Assembly: GCA_041663425.1 (NCBI GenBank)
Contig: JBAYMS010000004.1
Span: 3,206-67,205 of the forward strand
Source of the DNA: FEN-1322 sp041663425
GTDB taxonomy: Bacteria; Omnitrophota; Gorgyraeia; 2-01-FULL-45-10
Length of the DNA: 64,000 bases
Reading direction: 5' to 3'
Positions 15,262-23,680 of this stretch are shown here, piece by piece. The stretch's first letter is position 1, and every line of letters begins with the position of its first letter. Made by a program: the position numbers and the translations under genes. The notes beneath the pieces were generated by a model. It ran no database searches, was not told where the DNA came from, and saw only the letters and a program-made list of their open reading frames with translations.

Positions 15262-17394
15262 ATGAATATACTGCAGATATTACCATCGCTGGATGTGGGA
15301 GGGGTTGAGACCGGGACGGTTGACCTGGCGAAATATCTTGTCGCCCATGGACACAAGGCCATAACGGTTTCAAGCGGCGGCCGTCTTGTAAGGGAACTCG
15401 ACTCGATAGGCGCGCGTCATTATAATCTGCCCGTAGGTAAAAAGTCTCTCATATCGATCATACAAATGATAAAAGAGCTGCGCGAGATAATCCGCAAAGA
15501 GGATATCGATGTAGTTCATGCGCGTTCCCGCGTGCCTGCGCTTATAGCCTATTTTGCCTGCAAATCATCCGGCAGGGCATTTATCACTACCGCTCACGGG
15601 TATTATAAGAAACACATGATGAGCGAGGCTATGGGCTGGGGTAAATACGTTATAGTTGCTTCTAATGTGATGGCCAAGCACATGATGAATAATTTTAAAG
15701 TCCCGTATGACAGGATACGGCTTATCCCCCGCGGCGTGGACCTTGAAAGATTTACATTCAGAGATCCATCTTCCCGCCGGTCAGAATGGTTTGTTGTGGG
15801 GATGGTATCGAGGATAACGCCTCTTAAAGGTCATGCCGATTTTGTCAGGGCCATATCCATATTAAGCCGCCAGATCCCAAACCTGAAAGCCGTCATAGTC
15901 GGCAGTGCACCGAAGGCAAAATATAAAGAGGATATCGAGCTTTTGATAAGAAGGCTGGGCCTTTCCAATATGATCGAGTTTCTTCCGGCTACGCATGATG
16001 TGCCGAATATAATGCGCGGACTGGACGTGCTCGTATCTGCCACTACCACACCGGAAGCTTTCGGCAGGGTCATCATAGAGGCTCAGGCATCGGGCGTTCC
16101 GGTAGTTGCTACGCAGGTAGGCGGGGTAGTAGACATTATAGACGACAGGAAGACGGGGCTTCTGTGCCATCCTCAGAACCCGAAAGAGATGGCCGAAAAG
16201 ATCCTGGAATTGCATAAAGATAAGGGGTTGTGGACGAGCCTTGCGGTTGAATCCAAAAAAAACGTGGAGACTTATTTCAATTTAAATAAGATGATGAATA
16301 GGACGATCGCTGTCTACGAAGAAGCGATTGAAACTTTGAATATACTTGTAATAAAGATAAGTGCGATCGGTGATGTGATATTGAGCGTTCCCTCTCTTAA
16401 AGCGATACGTGAAAAATATCCTAAGGCAAACATAAAGGTCCTGGTCGGTGTCCAGGCTCGGGAAGTGCTCGACAGGTGCCCGTATATCAATGACAGGATA
16501 GTCTGTGATTTTAAGGGAAAGCATCACGGGCTGTTAGGCCTGTGGCGGCTTGGAGAAGAATTGCGCGCGTCGTGTTTTGACATAGTGATAGACCTCCAGA
16601 ATTCCAAGAAGAGCCATATCCTTGCAGCGCTGAGTTTTGCACCCCTTAGATACGGATACGACAATAGGAAATTATCATTCCTGCTTAACAAGAGATTGAG
16701 AGACGACGCTCCGCATCTTGACCCTGTAGAGCATCAGTTCAGGACGCTCAGAATGGCGGGCATAAAGCCTCAGGATAAATGTCTGGCACTTTGGCCGTCA
16801 GGTGCCGAGGAAAAACAGGTTGAGAAACTTTTAACCGACGGTTGGATGAAACCTACCACGGAGCTTGTCGGTATAAACGTCAGGGCGTCTGCCAGGTGGG
16901 TTACAAAGAACTGGCCGATAGCGAATATCGCCGAGCTGTGTGACAGGCTTGCCAGGGAATTTAATGTCAGGGTTGTTCTGACCGGCGCTGAAGAGGATGC
17001 GGGATTTGCCCAGGCGATAGCAAAGATGAGCAAATCTAAACCTCTGAACGCTGCAGGGAAGACCAGCGTCCTCGAGCTTGCCGCCCTGATCAGCCGTTTC
17101 AAAGTTTATTTAACACCCGATTCCGCGCCCATGCATATAGCTACGGCGGTCGGGACTCCATGCATCGCATTATTTGGGCCTACGGATCCGGCGCGCCATG
17201 CGGTTCCGGTTAAGACGTGCATAGTGATCAGCAAAAAAGATGAATTGAAATGCAGTCCGTGCTACAGCCCCACTTGTGTAAAAAATTTCATGTGTATGAA
17301 AAAGATATCGGTGGAAGAAGTCCTTGAGGCCATGCGGCCATATCTTAAAGAAGAGGCGAGAGTTGAAAGTACTGCAGATAACAACGCACATTAA
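15262..17394 (+). CDS. Fusion: GT4 glycosyltransferase plus GT9 heptosyltransferase-like domain
   Basis: This 710-residue protein joins two GT-B enzymes. Residues 1-~350 are GT4: N-terminal LPSLDVGGVETGTVDLA, THDVPNIMRGLDVLVSATTTPEAFGRVIIEA near 245-275 and GVPVVATQVGG. Residues ~359-695 are GT9: ILVIKISAIGDVILSVPSL, GINVRASARWVTKNWP and LTPDSAPMHIATAVGTP with LFGPTDP. The end carries four cysteines in the spacing CX2CX4CX5C. Together they could add two successive core sugars, but donors are unknown. It follows the acyltransferase-ELM1 gene by 5 nt and overlaps the next GT4 gene. Confidence 0.9.
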   Translation: MNILQILPSLDVGGVETGTVDLAKYLVAHGHKAITVSSGGRLVRELDSIGARHYNLPVGKKSLISIIQMIKELREIIRKEDIDVVHARSRVPALIAYFACKSSGRAFITTAHGYYKKHMMSEAMGWGKYVIVASNVMAKHMMNNFKVPYDRIRLIPRGVDLERFTFRDPSSRRSEWFVVGMVSRITPLKGHADFVRAISILSRQIPNLKAVIVGSAPKAKYKEDIELLIRRLGLSNMIEFLPATHDVPNIMRGLDVLVSATTTPEAFGRVIIEAQASGVPVVATQVGGVVDIIDDRKTGLLCHPQNPKEMAEKILELHKDKGLWTSLAVESKKNVETYFNLNKMMNRTIAVYEEAIETLNILVIKISAIGDVILSVPSLKAIREKYPKANIKVLVGVQAREVLDRCPYINDRIVCDFKGKHHGLLGLWRLGEELRASCFDIVIDLQNSKKSHILAALSFAPLRYGYDNRKLSFLLNKRLRDDAPHLDPVEHQFRTLRMAGIKPQDKCLALWPSGAEEKQVEKLLTDGWMKPTTELVGINVRASARWVTKNWPIANIAELCDRLAREFNVRVVLTGAEEDAGFAQAIAKMSKSKPLNAAGKTSVLELAALISRFKVYLTPDSAPMHIATAVGTPCIALFGPTDPARHAVPVKTCIVISKKDELKCSPCYSPTCVKNFMCMKKISVEEVLEAMRPYLKEEARVESTADNNAH

Positions 17395-18466
17395 TATTGG
17401 CGGCATAGCCAATTATATATTAAATCTTTCAGAGGCTCTTATAGTCAAAGACGTAAATGTTGTAGTGGCGTCAAGCGGCGGGAATCTCGAAGGAGAGCTG
17501 TGCGCGCGCAATATACCTCACATGCGCATTGACATAAAAACAAAGTTTGAGTTTGGGCCGAAGGTTATTTCCTCCGCTTTCCGGCTGGCAAATATCATAA
17601 AGCGTGAAAAGGTTGATATAATACATGCGCACACAAGGGTGTCCCAGGTTGCCGCGTTTTTAGCATCGCTTATTACAGGCGTGCCGTATGTTACTACCTG
17701 TCATGGTTATTTCAAGGTGCGGTCGAGGAAGATATTTGATACATGGGGATGTAAGGTCATAGCTATCAGTGATGCAGTGAAACGCCATTTAATAGATGAT
17801 CTTGGAGTATCCGGCAGCCGGATAGATCTTATATATAGCGGTGTGGATGTGGACAAATTCCGTCGCAAGTATTCAGAAGATGAAAAAACCGCGATAAGGA
17901 ACGATCTTGGTCTGAAAGACGCACCGGTAATAGGGACGATAGGCAGATTGTCTCAGGTTAAAGGACAGAGGTATCTGGTACAGGCTATGGCTGAAATAGT
18001 CAGCCGTAAAAAAGGCGCTCAGTGCCTGATTGTCGGCGACGGCGAAGAGAAGCTCGCTCTGGAAAATCTGGCCAGGTCTATGAATATAAGGGACGCTATT
18101 TACTTTGTCCCATCCTATATAGATACCCCCAGACTTCTGGCAGTCATGGATGTTTTTGTATTTCCTTCGGTTAAAGAGGGGCTGGGCATAGCGCTTTTGG
18201 AGGCCATGGCTGCAGGCAGAGCTTGTGTAGCTTCCGATATAGGCGGCATAAGCGATATCATAAAAGATCCGTCCTTAGGCATTCTTGTGCCGGTGGGAGG
18301 AAGTAAGGAAATCTCAGATTCTGTAATCAAGTTTCTCGATGATGGAGTCTTAAGGCAGGCAACGGGTGATAACGCCAGAAAGCTTGTTGCTGAACAGTTT
18401 TCACTTGATGCTATGAGCGATAATGTCATAAAGTTTTACAAAGGAGTTGTTGATGAAAAGAAGTAG
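17363..18466 (+). CDS. GT4-family glycosyltransferase
   Basis: This 367-residue retaining glycosyltransferase is probably involved in LPS core or surface polysaccharide synthesis. N-terminal ITTHINIGGIANYILNL is the GT4 acceptor-side start. TIGRLSQVKGQRYLVQAM near residue 195 and VFVFPSVKEGLGIALLEAMA (EX7E region) bind the nucleotide sugar. I prefer the TTG at 17363, with AGAGG six bases upstream and a standard MKVLQITT start, over the TTG at 17324. It overlaps the end of the GT4-GT9 fusion by 32 nt and the deacetylase by 14 nt. Confidence 0.88.
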   Translation: MKVLQITTHINIGGIANYILNLSEALIVKDVNVVVASSGGNLEGELCARNIPHMRIDIKTKFEFGPKVISSAFRLANIIKREKVDIIHAHTRVSQVAAFLASLITGVPYVTTCHGYFKVRSRKIFDTWGCKVIAISDAVKRHLIDDLGVSGSRIDLIYSGVDVDKFRRKYSEDEKTAIRNDLGLKDAPVIGTIGRLSQVKGQRYLVQAMAEIVSRKKGAQCLIVGDGEEKLALENLARSMNIRDAIYFVPSYIDTPRLLAVMDVFVFPSVKEGLGIALLEAMAAGRACVASDIGGISDIIKDPSLGILVPVGGSKEISDSVIKFLDDGVLRQATGDNARKLVAEQFSLDAMSDNVIKFYKGVVDEKK

Positions 18467-19250
18467 CCCTGGGAATATGGCCTCAGGTAGAAAGCGGACG
18501 ATTATAGCGGGCACTGTCGTTTTTTTTGTATTAGCGATAACGGCAGCGTTGCTCATCGAGACCTCCTATGTCGTCCCTGTTCTGATGTATCATTCGATAG
18601 ACAATAATGATAAAGCGAGCAAGCTCTCTGTCTCTCCGGAAAGTTTTGAACGGCAGATGGAATTTTTACATAAAAATAAGTATAATGTGATTCCTCTGGA
18701 GAGAGCCGTTTCGTACATAAATAAAAAAGAGAGACCGCCTTTTAAGACCATAGCCATAACTTTGGATGATGGGTTTGAAAATAACTATACAGCGGCCTAT
18801 CCGATACTTAAAAAATATAATATACCGGCAGCTATATTTGTCATAGTGGATAAAGTGGGCAGCCCCGGTTTTTTAACCTGGCCGCAGATCAAAGAGATGT
18901 CCGATTCCGGGCTTATTACTATAGGGAGCCATACGCGTACTCATTTCTGGCTTTCAGGATCAGATGATAAATTTCTTAAAAATGAACTGGTTGATTCCAA
19001 AAAGATTCTCGAAGAGAAATTGGGTAAGAAAGTAAATATTTTCTGCTATCCAATGGGTTTTTTCGACACAAATTCAAAAAAAGCTGTGGAGGCTGCCGGC
19101 TATGCCTGCGCTGTGTCAACAAATCCCAGCAACGTTTCCCCTGAAGACATTTTTGCTATAAAGCGTATTAAGATATCGCGCTCTTCGGATAATATGATTG
19201 TTTTCTGGGGAGAGATCAGCCGGCTGTATACATGGTTCAAAAGGAACTGA
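18453..19250 (+). CDS. Membrane-anchored polysaccharide deacetylase (NodB/CE4)
   Basis: This 265-residue protein has an N-terminal transmembrane helix (residues ~14-36, FFVLAITAALLIETSYVVP) and a periplasmic NodB domain. Catalytic CE4 motifs are visible: ITLDDGFENNY (base and metal Asp), IGSHTRTHFWLS (HX3H metal ligands) and NIFCYPMGFFD (the Arg-like third motif is altered to YPMG). Known members deacetylate N-acetyl sugars. Its place among LPS glycosyltransferases suggests an LPS or O-glycan substrate. AAGGAG six bases upstream supports the ATG at 18453. Confidence 0.88.
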   Translation: MKRSSPGNMASGRKRTIIAGTVVFFVLAITAALLIETSYVVPVLMYHSIDNNDKASKLSVSPESFERQMEFLHKNKYNVIPLERAVSYINKKERPPFKTIAITLDDGFENNYTAAYPILKKYNIPAAIFVIVDKVGSPGFLTWPQIKEMSDSGLITIGSHTRTHFWLSGSDDKFLKNELVDSKKILEEKLGKKVNIFCYPMGFFDTNSKKAVEAAGYACAVSTNPSNVSPEDIFAIKRIKISRSSDNMIVFWGEISRLYTWFKRN

Positions 19251-19257
19251 TATTAAA

Positions 19258-20280
19258 ATGAAACGAATCCTTATAGTAAATGTGAACTGGATAGGCGACA
19301 CATTATTCGCTACACCTTTTATACGCGCGGTGCGCGAAGCGTATCCTGACAGTTATATTGCATGCTTAAGCCATCCAAGATGCACAGAGATGCTGGAGCT
19401 GAATCCCTGTCTGGATGAGCTCGTGATTTATGATGAGGAAGGTGCCCATAAGAGTTTGTTGGGAAAACTGAGACTTGTGTTTTCTCTGAGGAAGCGGAAA
19501 TTTGATACGGCGTTTCTTCTGCATAGGTCATTTACTAAAGCCCTTATCGTATTTTTAGCGGGCGTAAAAGAGCGCATAGGCTATCCTACGAAGAGGCGGG
19601 GTATGCTGCTTACAAAAATGGTGGATTCGCCGGCTGAAGAACTTCATAAAGTGGAATATTTTTTAAATATCGCGGCATCCTGCGGATTGAAGCCGTCGAG
19701 CCGGTCGTATGAATTTTTTATAAATGAGGCGCATAAAAAATTCGTAGGCGACCTTTTGCGCTCAGAGGGCATTTCTGAAAATGATACGGTAGTTGTCCTG
19801 TGTCCGGGCGGTAACTGGGACCCAAAACGATGGCCTAAGGAGAGCTTTGCCAAACTGGCAGATGCGTTATCCGAAAAATGTGCAGCGAAGATCATCATCT
19901 CCGGAGCGAAGAAGGATGTGGTGCTTGCCGGAGAGATAAAAAATATGATGAAAGCGAAGCCGGTCATCACCGCAGGCAAGACAACGCTTAAACAGCTCGG
20001 GGCGTTATTCCAGAGGGCGGACCTTGTTGTGGCAAATGATACCGGGCCTATGCATCTTTCTGTTGCGATGAAGGCGAATACGATAGCTCTTTTTGGACCT
20101 ACTTCACCGCAGCTTACAGGTCCATATGGAGAAGGCCGCTACAAAGTCATCTTTAAGAACGACACCTGCGATGTCCCGTGCTACGATTTTACATGCACCG
20201 ATAACCGGTGCATGGCAGCGATAAAGGTCGCAGATGTGCTGAATGAAGCTGTCTCGACGTTGGAGGCAAAGTGCAGATAG
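19258..20280 (+). CDS. GT9 heptosyltransferase family protein (first of three in tandem)
   Basis: This 340-residue ADP-heptose:LPS heptosyltransferase-like enzyme begins RILIVNVNWIGDTLFATPF. It carries CPGGNWDPKRWPKESFAKLAD in the middle, VVANDTGPMHLSVAM with LFGPTSPQ near 275, and a C-terminal cysteine cluster (CX3CX4CX4C). The ATG at 19258 is preferred because the GT9 N-terminus starts there; upstream codons overlap the deacetylase. The next GT9 gene overlaps by 10 nt. The sugar and linkage cannot be read from sequence. Confidence 0.9.
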   Translation: MKRILIVNVNWIGDTLFATPFIRAVREAYPDSYIACLSHPRCTEMLELNPCLDELVIYDEEGAHKSLLGKLRLVFSLRKRKFDTAFLLHRSFTKALIVFLAGVKERIGYPTKRRGMLLTKMVDSPAEELHKVEYFLNIAASCGLKPSSRSYEFFINEAHKKFVGDLLRSEGISENDTVVVLCPGGNWDPKRWPKESFAKLADALSEKCAAKIIISGAKKDVVLAGEIKNMMKAKPVITAGKTTLKQLGALFQRADLVVANDTGPMHLSVAMKANTIALFGPTSPQLTGPYGEGRYKVIFKNDTCDVPCYDFTCTDNRCMAAIKVADVLNEAVSTLEAKCR

Positions 20281-21248
20281 ATAAGTCTCAGATAAACCGT
20301 ATACTTGTTATAACATTGAGCAATGTCGGCGATATCATTCTGACGACGCCGGTCATAAATGCTCTTTCTAAAGAATTTCCCGGAGTAAGGATTGACGTTA
20401 TGGTAGGGCCTCAGGGACGTGAGATATTTGAAAAAGATCCGCATATCTTCAAGGTTATTATTTACGATAAACATCTGCCCATAGGCGAGAAGCGCAGGCT
20501 GCAATTGAAATTAAAAAAGCTGCACTATGATCTCGTGGTTGACATACGAAATACCGTGTTTCCAATGCTCATAGCTCCTAAATACAGAACAGCGACGATA
20601 CAGAGGTTTCCGCGCGCTGCCATGCATAGCAGATCCCGCCATCTGCACAGGCTTAAATCCTTGGGTATCAATAATAGCGAAGACCTGTCATATATACACA
20701 TTACAAAAGAAGACGAAGACTACACTGATAAGCTGATCAAAGAGAACGGTATTATGGATCCTGTGGTTGTTATTAATGCCGGTGCTAAGAGCCATCTGAA
20801 ACGATGGTTTGCCGAAGGGTTTGCCGAAGTTGCCGACAGGCTTATATCAGAGTGCAAAGCGAGCGTCGTATTTGTGGGATTAAAAGAAGACGAGGCTATC
20901 GTGAACGATATAGTTTCAAAGATGAGACACAAACCGTTTGTTCTAGTTAATAAGACAAATATACGGCAGCTTGCAGCGCTTTTAAAACGTTCCAAGCTTC
21001 TTATAACCAATGACAGCGCTCCTCTCCATTTGGGTTGCGCAGTAGGCGTTAAAGTCGCGGCGTTGTTCGGCCCTACGGATCCGCAAAAATACGGCCCGAC
21101 CGGAGAATTCGATGTAGTTATAAAAGAAAAATTGTCATGCGCTCCGTGCGAGAAGGCGGAGTGCGTCCGGAATTATGAGTGCATGAAATTGATTACACCC
21201 GATTCAGTGTTTGACGCCGCGAAGATGCTTCTGGAGGGGTATGAGTAA
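20271..21248 (+). CDS. GT9 heptosyltransferase family protein (second of three)
   Basis: This 325-residue GT9 enzyme starts RILVITLSNVGDIILTTPVI and shows INAGAKSHLKRWFAEGFAEVAD, LLITNDSAPLHLGCAV and LFGPTDPQKYGP. The C-terminal cysteine motif is CX2CX4CX5C. The GTG start at 20271 is preceded by GGAGG inside the previous gene. It overlaps that gene by 10 nt and the third GT9 gene by 8 nt, so the three are translationally coupled. It resembles WaaF/WaaC-type heptosyltransferases, with exact specificity open. Confidence 0.9.
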   Translation: MQIDKSQINRILVITLSNVGDIILTTPVINALSKEFPGVRIDVMVGPQGREIFEKDPHIFKVIIYDKHLPIGEKRRLQLKLKKLHYDLVVDIRNTVFPMLIAPKYRTATIQRFPRAAMHSRSRHLHRLKSLGINNSEDLSYIHITKEDEDYTDKLIKENGIMDPVVVINAGAKSHLKRWFAEGFAEVADRLISECKASVVFVGLKEDEAIVNDIVSKMRHKPFVLVNKTNIRQLAALLKRSKLLITNDSAPLHLGCAVGVKVAALFGPTDPQKYGPTGEFDVVIKEKLSCAPCEKAECVRNYECMKLITPDSVFDAAKMLLEGYE

Positions 21249-22302
21249 GACTGAAAAGGTGCGTAAGGGTAAGAGGGTCCTGATAGTAAGGCTCGACCGG
21301 CTAGGGGACGTGGTCCTGTCTACGCCTGTTATAAAAGCTGTGCGCGAAGCATGCCCGGATGGCTACATTGCATTTATGGCGGCCCGGCACGCACGCGATA
21401 TACTGGAAGGCAATCCTTATCTGGACGAAGTGATAATATATGAGAAGGCCGGCAGGGAGAAAGGGATTGCGAGTAACCTCAAATTTATCCGGTCCCTTCG
21501 CCGTAAAAAATTTGATATAGCGCTCATTCTCCATCCTACTAACAGGGCTCATCTTCTTGTTTCGCTGGCCGGTATACCTGAGACGATCGGATATAATAAA
21601 AAATGGGGATTTTTGCTTACAAAACGCATTCCTCATAGTAAGCATCATGGCCTGAAGCATGAGATTGATTATGTCCTGGATGTGTTAAGATACACGGGCC
21701 TTGAGCCTAAAGACAAATCTCTTTATATGCCGGTCAATGCCTGTTCTGAGCGAAACGTTGAAAGTATTTTTCAGGAACATGGTATTTCCAAGAACGATAT
21801 CTGTGTTGCTGTTAATCCCGGAGCCAGCTGTGTATCCAAAAGGTGGGGGACGGAAAAATTTGCCCAGGTTGCGCACATCCTTGCGGAAAAATATAAGGCA
21901 AAGATCATAATAATATCCGGAGCCTCAGATAAAAAGCTCGGCGATGAAGTCGCATCATTACTGCAGGGCAAGTGTGTAAATCTTGCCGGCCGGACTAGCG
22001 TTGCCGATGTGGCGGGTGTTTTAAGGCGGGCAAAACTTTTTGTCTCAAACGATTCCGGACCGGTCCATATAGCATGCGCTGTAGGAACTCCGGTCATTGC
22101 TATATTCGGTCGCAGCGATAGGGGACTTTCTCCAGAGAGGTGGGGGCCGACAGGTAAGAGCGATATCGTGCTGCACGAAGATGTCGGCTGCGTTGAGTGT
22201 TTGGCGCATAAGTGTAAAAAGGGTTTTATGTGTCTTGAGGCGGTCACTGTAGATGATGTAATCGCGGCAGCTGACAAGATTTTAACTAAGGAGACTAGAT
22301 AG
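21241..22302 (+). CDS. GT9 heptosyltransferase family protein (third of three)
   Basis: This 353-residue GT9 protein has VLIVRLDRLGDVVLSTPVIKA near residue 13, VNPGASCVSKRWGTEKFAQVA mid-protein, LFVSNDSGPVHIACAVGTP near 265 and the CX2CX4CX5C tail. An SD GGAGGGG at about 21234 supports the ATG at 21241 over an in-frame upstream start. It is the last gene of the LPS glycosyltransferase run, and a strong terminator hairpin follows within 10 nt. WaaF (heptosyltransferase II) is the nearest guess among the three. Confidence 0.9.
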   Translation: MSKTEKVRKGKRVLIVRLDRLGDVVLSTPVIKAVREACPDGYIAFMAARHARDILEGNPYLDEVIIYEKAGREKGIASNLKFIRSLRRKKFDIALILHPTNRAHLLVSLAGIPETIGYNKKWGFLLTKRIPHSKHHGLKHEIDYVLDVLRYTGLEPKDKSLYMPVNACSERNVESIFQEHGISKNDICVAVNPGASCVSKRWGTEKFAQVAHILAEKYKAKIIIISGASDKKLGDEVASLLQGKCVNLAGRTSVADVAGVLRRAKLFVSNDSGPVHIACAVGTPVIAIFGRSDRGLSPERWGPTGKSDIVLHEDVGCVECLAHKCKKGFMCLEAVTVDDVIAAADKILTKETR

Positions 22303-22309
22303 ACAACAA

Positions 22310-22337
22310 AAAAGACCCGCAGTTTCGCTGGTCTTTT
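22310..22337 (+). terminator. Terminator closing the LPS glycosyltransferase operon (works in both directions)
   Basis: Arms AAAAGACC (22310-22317) and GGTCTTTT (22330-22337) form an 8-bp stem with a 12-nt loop. A-rich sequence lies left and T-rich right, so either strand gives a U-tract. It starts 8 nt after the last heptosyltransferase stop codon. Confidence 0.75.
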
Positions 22338-22339
22338 CC

Positions 22340-22392
22340 GGAGGTGATAGGCCTCAATGGCTCTCGCTATCATTTCCCTCTCGTATATCTAA
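22340..22392 (+). promoter_or_regulatory. Leader with near-perfect Shine-Dalgarno and an 11-codon peptide
   Basis: GGAGGTGAT (22340-22348) matches the 16S anti-SD over nine bases. Eight bases later ATG at 22357 opens an 11-codon frame, MALAIISLSYI, ending TAA at 22390-22392. Two alternative hairpins overlap it. GAGG (22341-22344)/CCTC (22352-22355) would hide the SD. TGATAG (22345-22350)/CTATCA (22367-22372) would leave GGAGG free. The next gene starts 7 nt after the peptide stop and has no SD of its own, which fits re-initiation. Confidence 0.5.
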
Positions 22393-22399
22393 ATAAAGT

Positions 22400-22582
22400 A
22401 TGCCACATAATATTGAAAAAGGCAATAGCGGAAGGGTATTTTTATTTATCAAACGTTTAACAAAGATTTTTTTGTGGGGATTATTGCTATTCATTGTTGT
22501 TTCGACCGTAAGGGAAATGCGTAACGATAAAGTGGTTTCTAAAAATTTATCAAAACAGGCCTCATTTAAGGAGCTAAAATGA
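22400..22582 (+). CDS. Small single-pass membrane protein upstream of the YchF-like gene
   Basis: This 60-residue frame has one hydrophobic helix (residues ~13-36, VFLFIKRLTKIFLWGLLLFIVV) and a short charged tail. No family is recognised; a basic N-terminus suggests the tail is outside the cytoplasm. It has no clear ribosome site but begins 7 nt after the stop of the 11-codon leader peptide and overlaps the next gene by ATGA. That arrangement supports real translation by coupling. The evidence is positional, so confidence is moderate. Confidence 0.55.
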   Translation: MPHNIEKGNSGRVFLFIKRLTKIFLWGLLLFIVVSTVREMRNDKVVSKNLSKQASFKELK

Positions 22583-23652
22583 AGATAGGTATCATAGGTT
22601 TGCCGCAGGTAGGAAAGAAGACACTGTTCGAACTGCTTACTAATCACAAGCCTTCCGAAAAAGAACTGGTTTCAGGTAAGCCCATTAAAGGGGTTTCCGA
22701 AATAAGAGATCCTCGCTTTGACAGACTTGTTACGATCTATAAGCCCAAGAAAGAGGTGCGGGCCAGAATAGATATTGAGACATTACCGAAAGTAGAAAAG
22801 GATACCATCGCCAAGGGCGAGATATTCGCGGATATAAATGAGCTCGACGCTGTATGCCATGTTGTCAGGGCGTTTAAGGACGATTCCGTTTATCATGTTG
22901 ACGGTTCGGTTGATGCCAGGCGGGACATCGATTTTGTAAATTCCGAACTCATACTTCACGATATGATATTTATAGAGAAACGTATGGAGCGCCTTGAGCA
23001 GAAGATAAAAGTAACCAAAGAAGAAGCGTCGATAAAGGAGCGGGATGTCCTCCTCAAACTTAAAGCGCATCTCGATAAGACTCTGCCGCTCAGGCTTCTC
23101 GATCTGACCAACGATGACAAAAAATTCATAACGAGCTACCCGTTCGTTACTCTTAAAGATATGATCGTAGTGCTGAACGTATCCGAGGACAGTCTTAAAG
23201 ATACCAAAGAACTGAACCAGCTTAAGTCCGAGCTGGCGCCTATCAGGATAGATGTTATGCAGGTATCGGCAAAGGTTGAGGCGGAGATAGCGGGCCTCGG
23301 ATCGGACGAAGAGAAGAAGGAATTCTTGGGTGCGCTTGGCATAGAGGAGCCCGCAATAAATTTACTTACCAGGGTTTGCATAAAAGCGCTGAACCTTATA
23401 TCTTTCTTTACTGTCGGAGAAGACGAGGTCCGTCAGTGGCTTATAAGGAAAGGGTCGAGCGCCCCCGAAGCAGCCGGAGCCATACATTCTGATCTTCAGA
23501 AAGGTTTTATCAGGGCTGAGACGATGAAGTATGCCGACCTTATAGCGCTGGGCGGAGAAGATAAGCTGAAAGAAGCGGGTAAATTTTATCTGAAAGGTAA
23601 AGATTATATAGTGGAAGACGGAGATATAATGAACATCCGTTTTAATGTATAG
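22579..23652 (+). CDS. YchF-family protein with degenerate GTPase/ATPase motifs
   Basis: This 357-residue protein has the YchF layout: an N-terminal nucleotide-binding domain interrupted by a coiled coil (residues ~130-180, IEKRMERLEQKI), then a C-terminal DUF933/TGS-like domain (LNLISFFTVGEDEVRQWLIRKG, VEDGDIMNIRF). The G1 loop reads GLPQVGKKT, with Lys where YchF has Ser. The G3 region reads DIETLP instead of the DxxGL of active enzymes. VLNVSED corresponds to the NxxE G4. So the fold is probably kept while hydrolysis is altered or lost. True YchF/OLA1 binds ribosomes; this one may be a paralogue. Confidence 0.85.
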   Translation: MKIGIIGLPQVGKKTLFELLTNHKPSEKELVSGKPIKGVSEIRDPRFDRLVTIYKPKKEVRARIDIETLPKVEKDTIAKGEIFADINELDAVCHVVRAFKDDSVYHVDGSVDARRDIDFVNSELILHDMIFIEKRMERLEQKIKVTKEEASIKERDVLLKLKAHLDKTLPLRLLDLTNDDKKFITSYPFVTLKDMIVVLNVSEDSLKDTKELNQLKSELAPIRIDVMQVSAKVEAEIAGLGSDEEKKEFLGALGIEEPAINLLTRVCIKALNLISFFTVGEDEVRQWLIRKGSSAPEAAGAIHSDLQKGFIRAETMKYADLIALGGEDKLKEAGKFYLKGKDYIVEDGDIMNIRFNV

Positions 23653-23680
23653 CGTGTAAAGCCGGACTCGGGAGGGTTCA

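Noticed and set aside
21771..22373. 200-codon minus-strand frame spanning the heptosyltransferase end and terminator
   Set aside because: It crosses a strong terminator hairpin and lies opposite conserved GT9 motifs.
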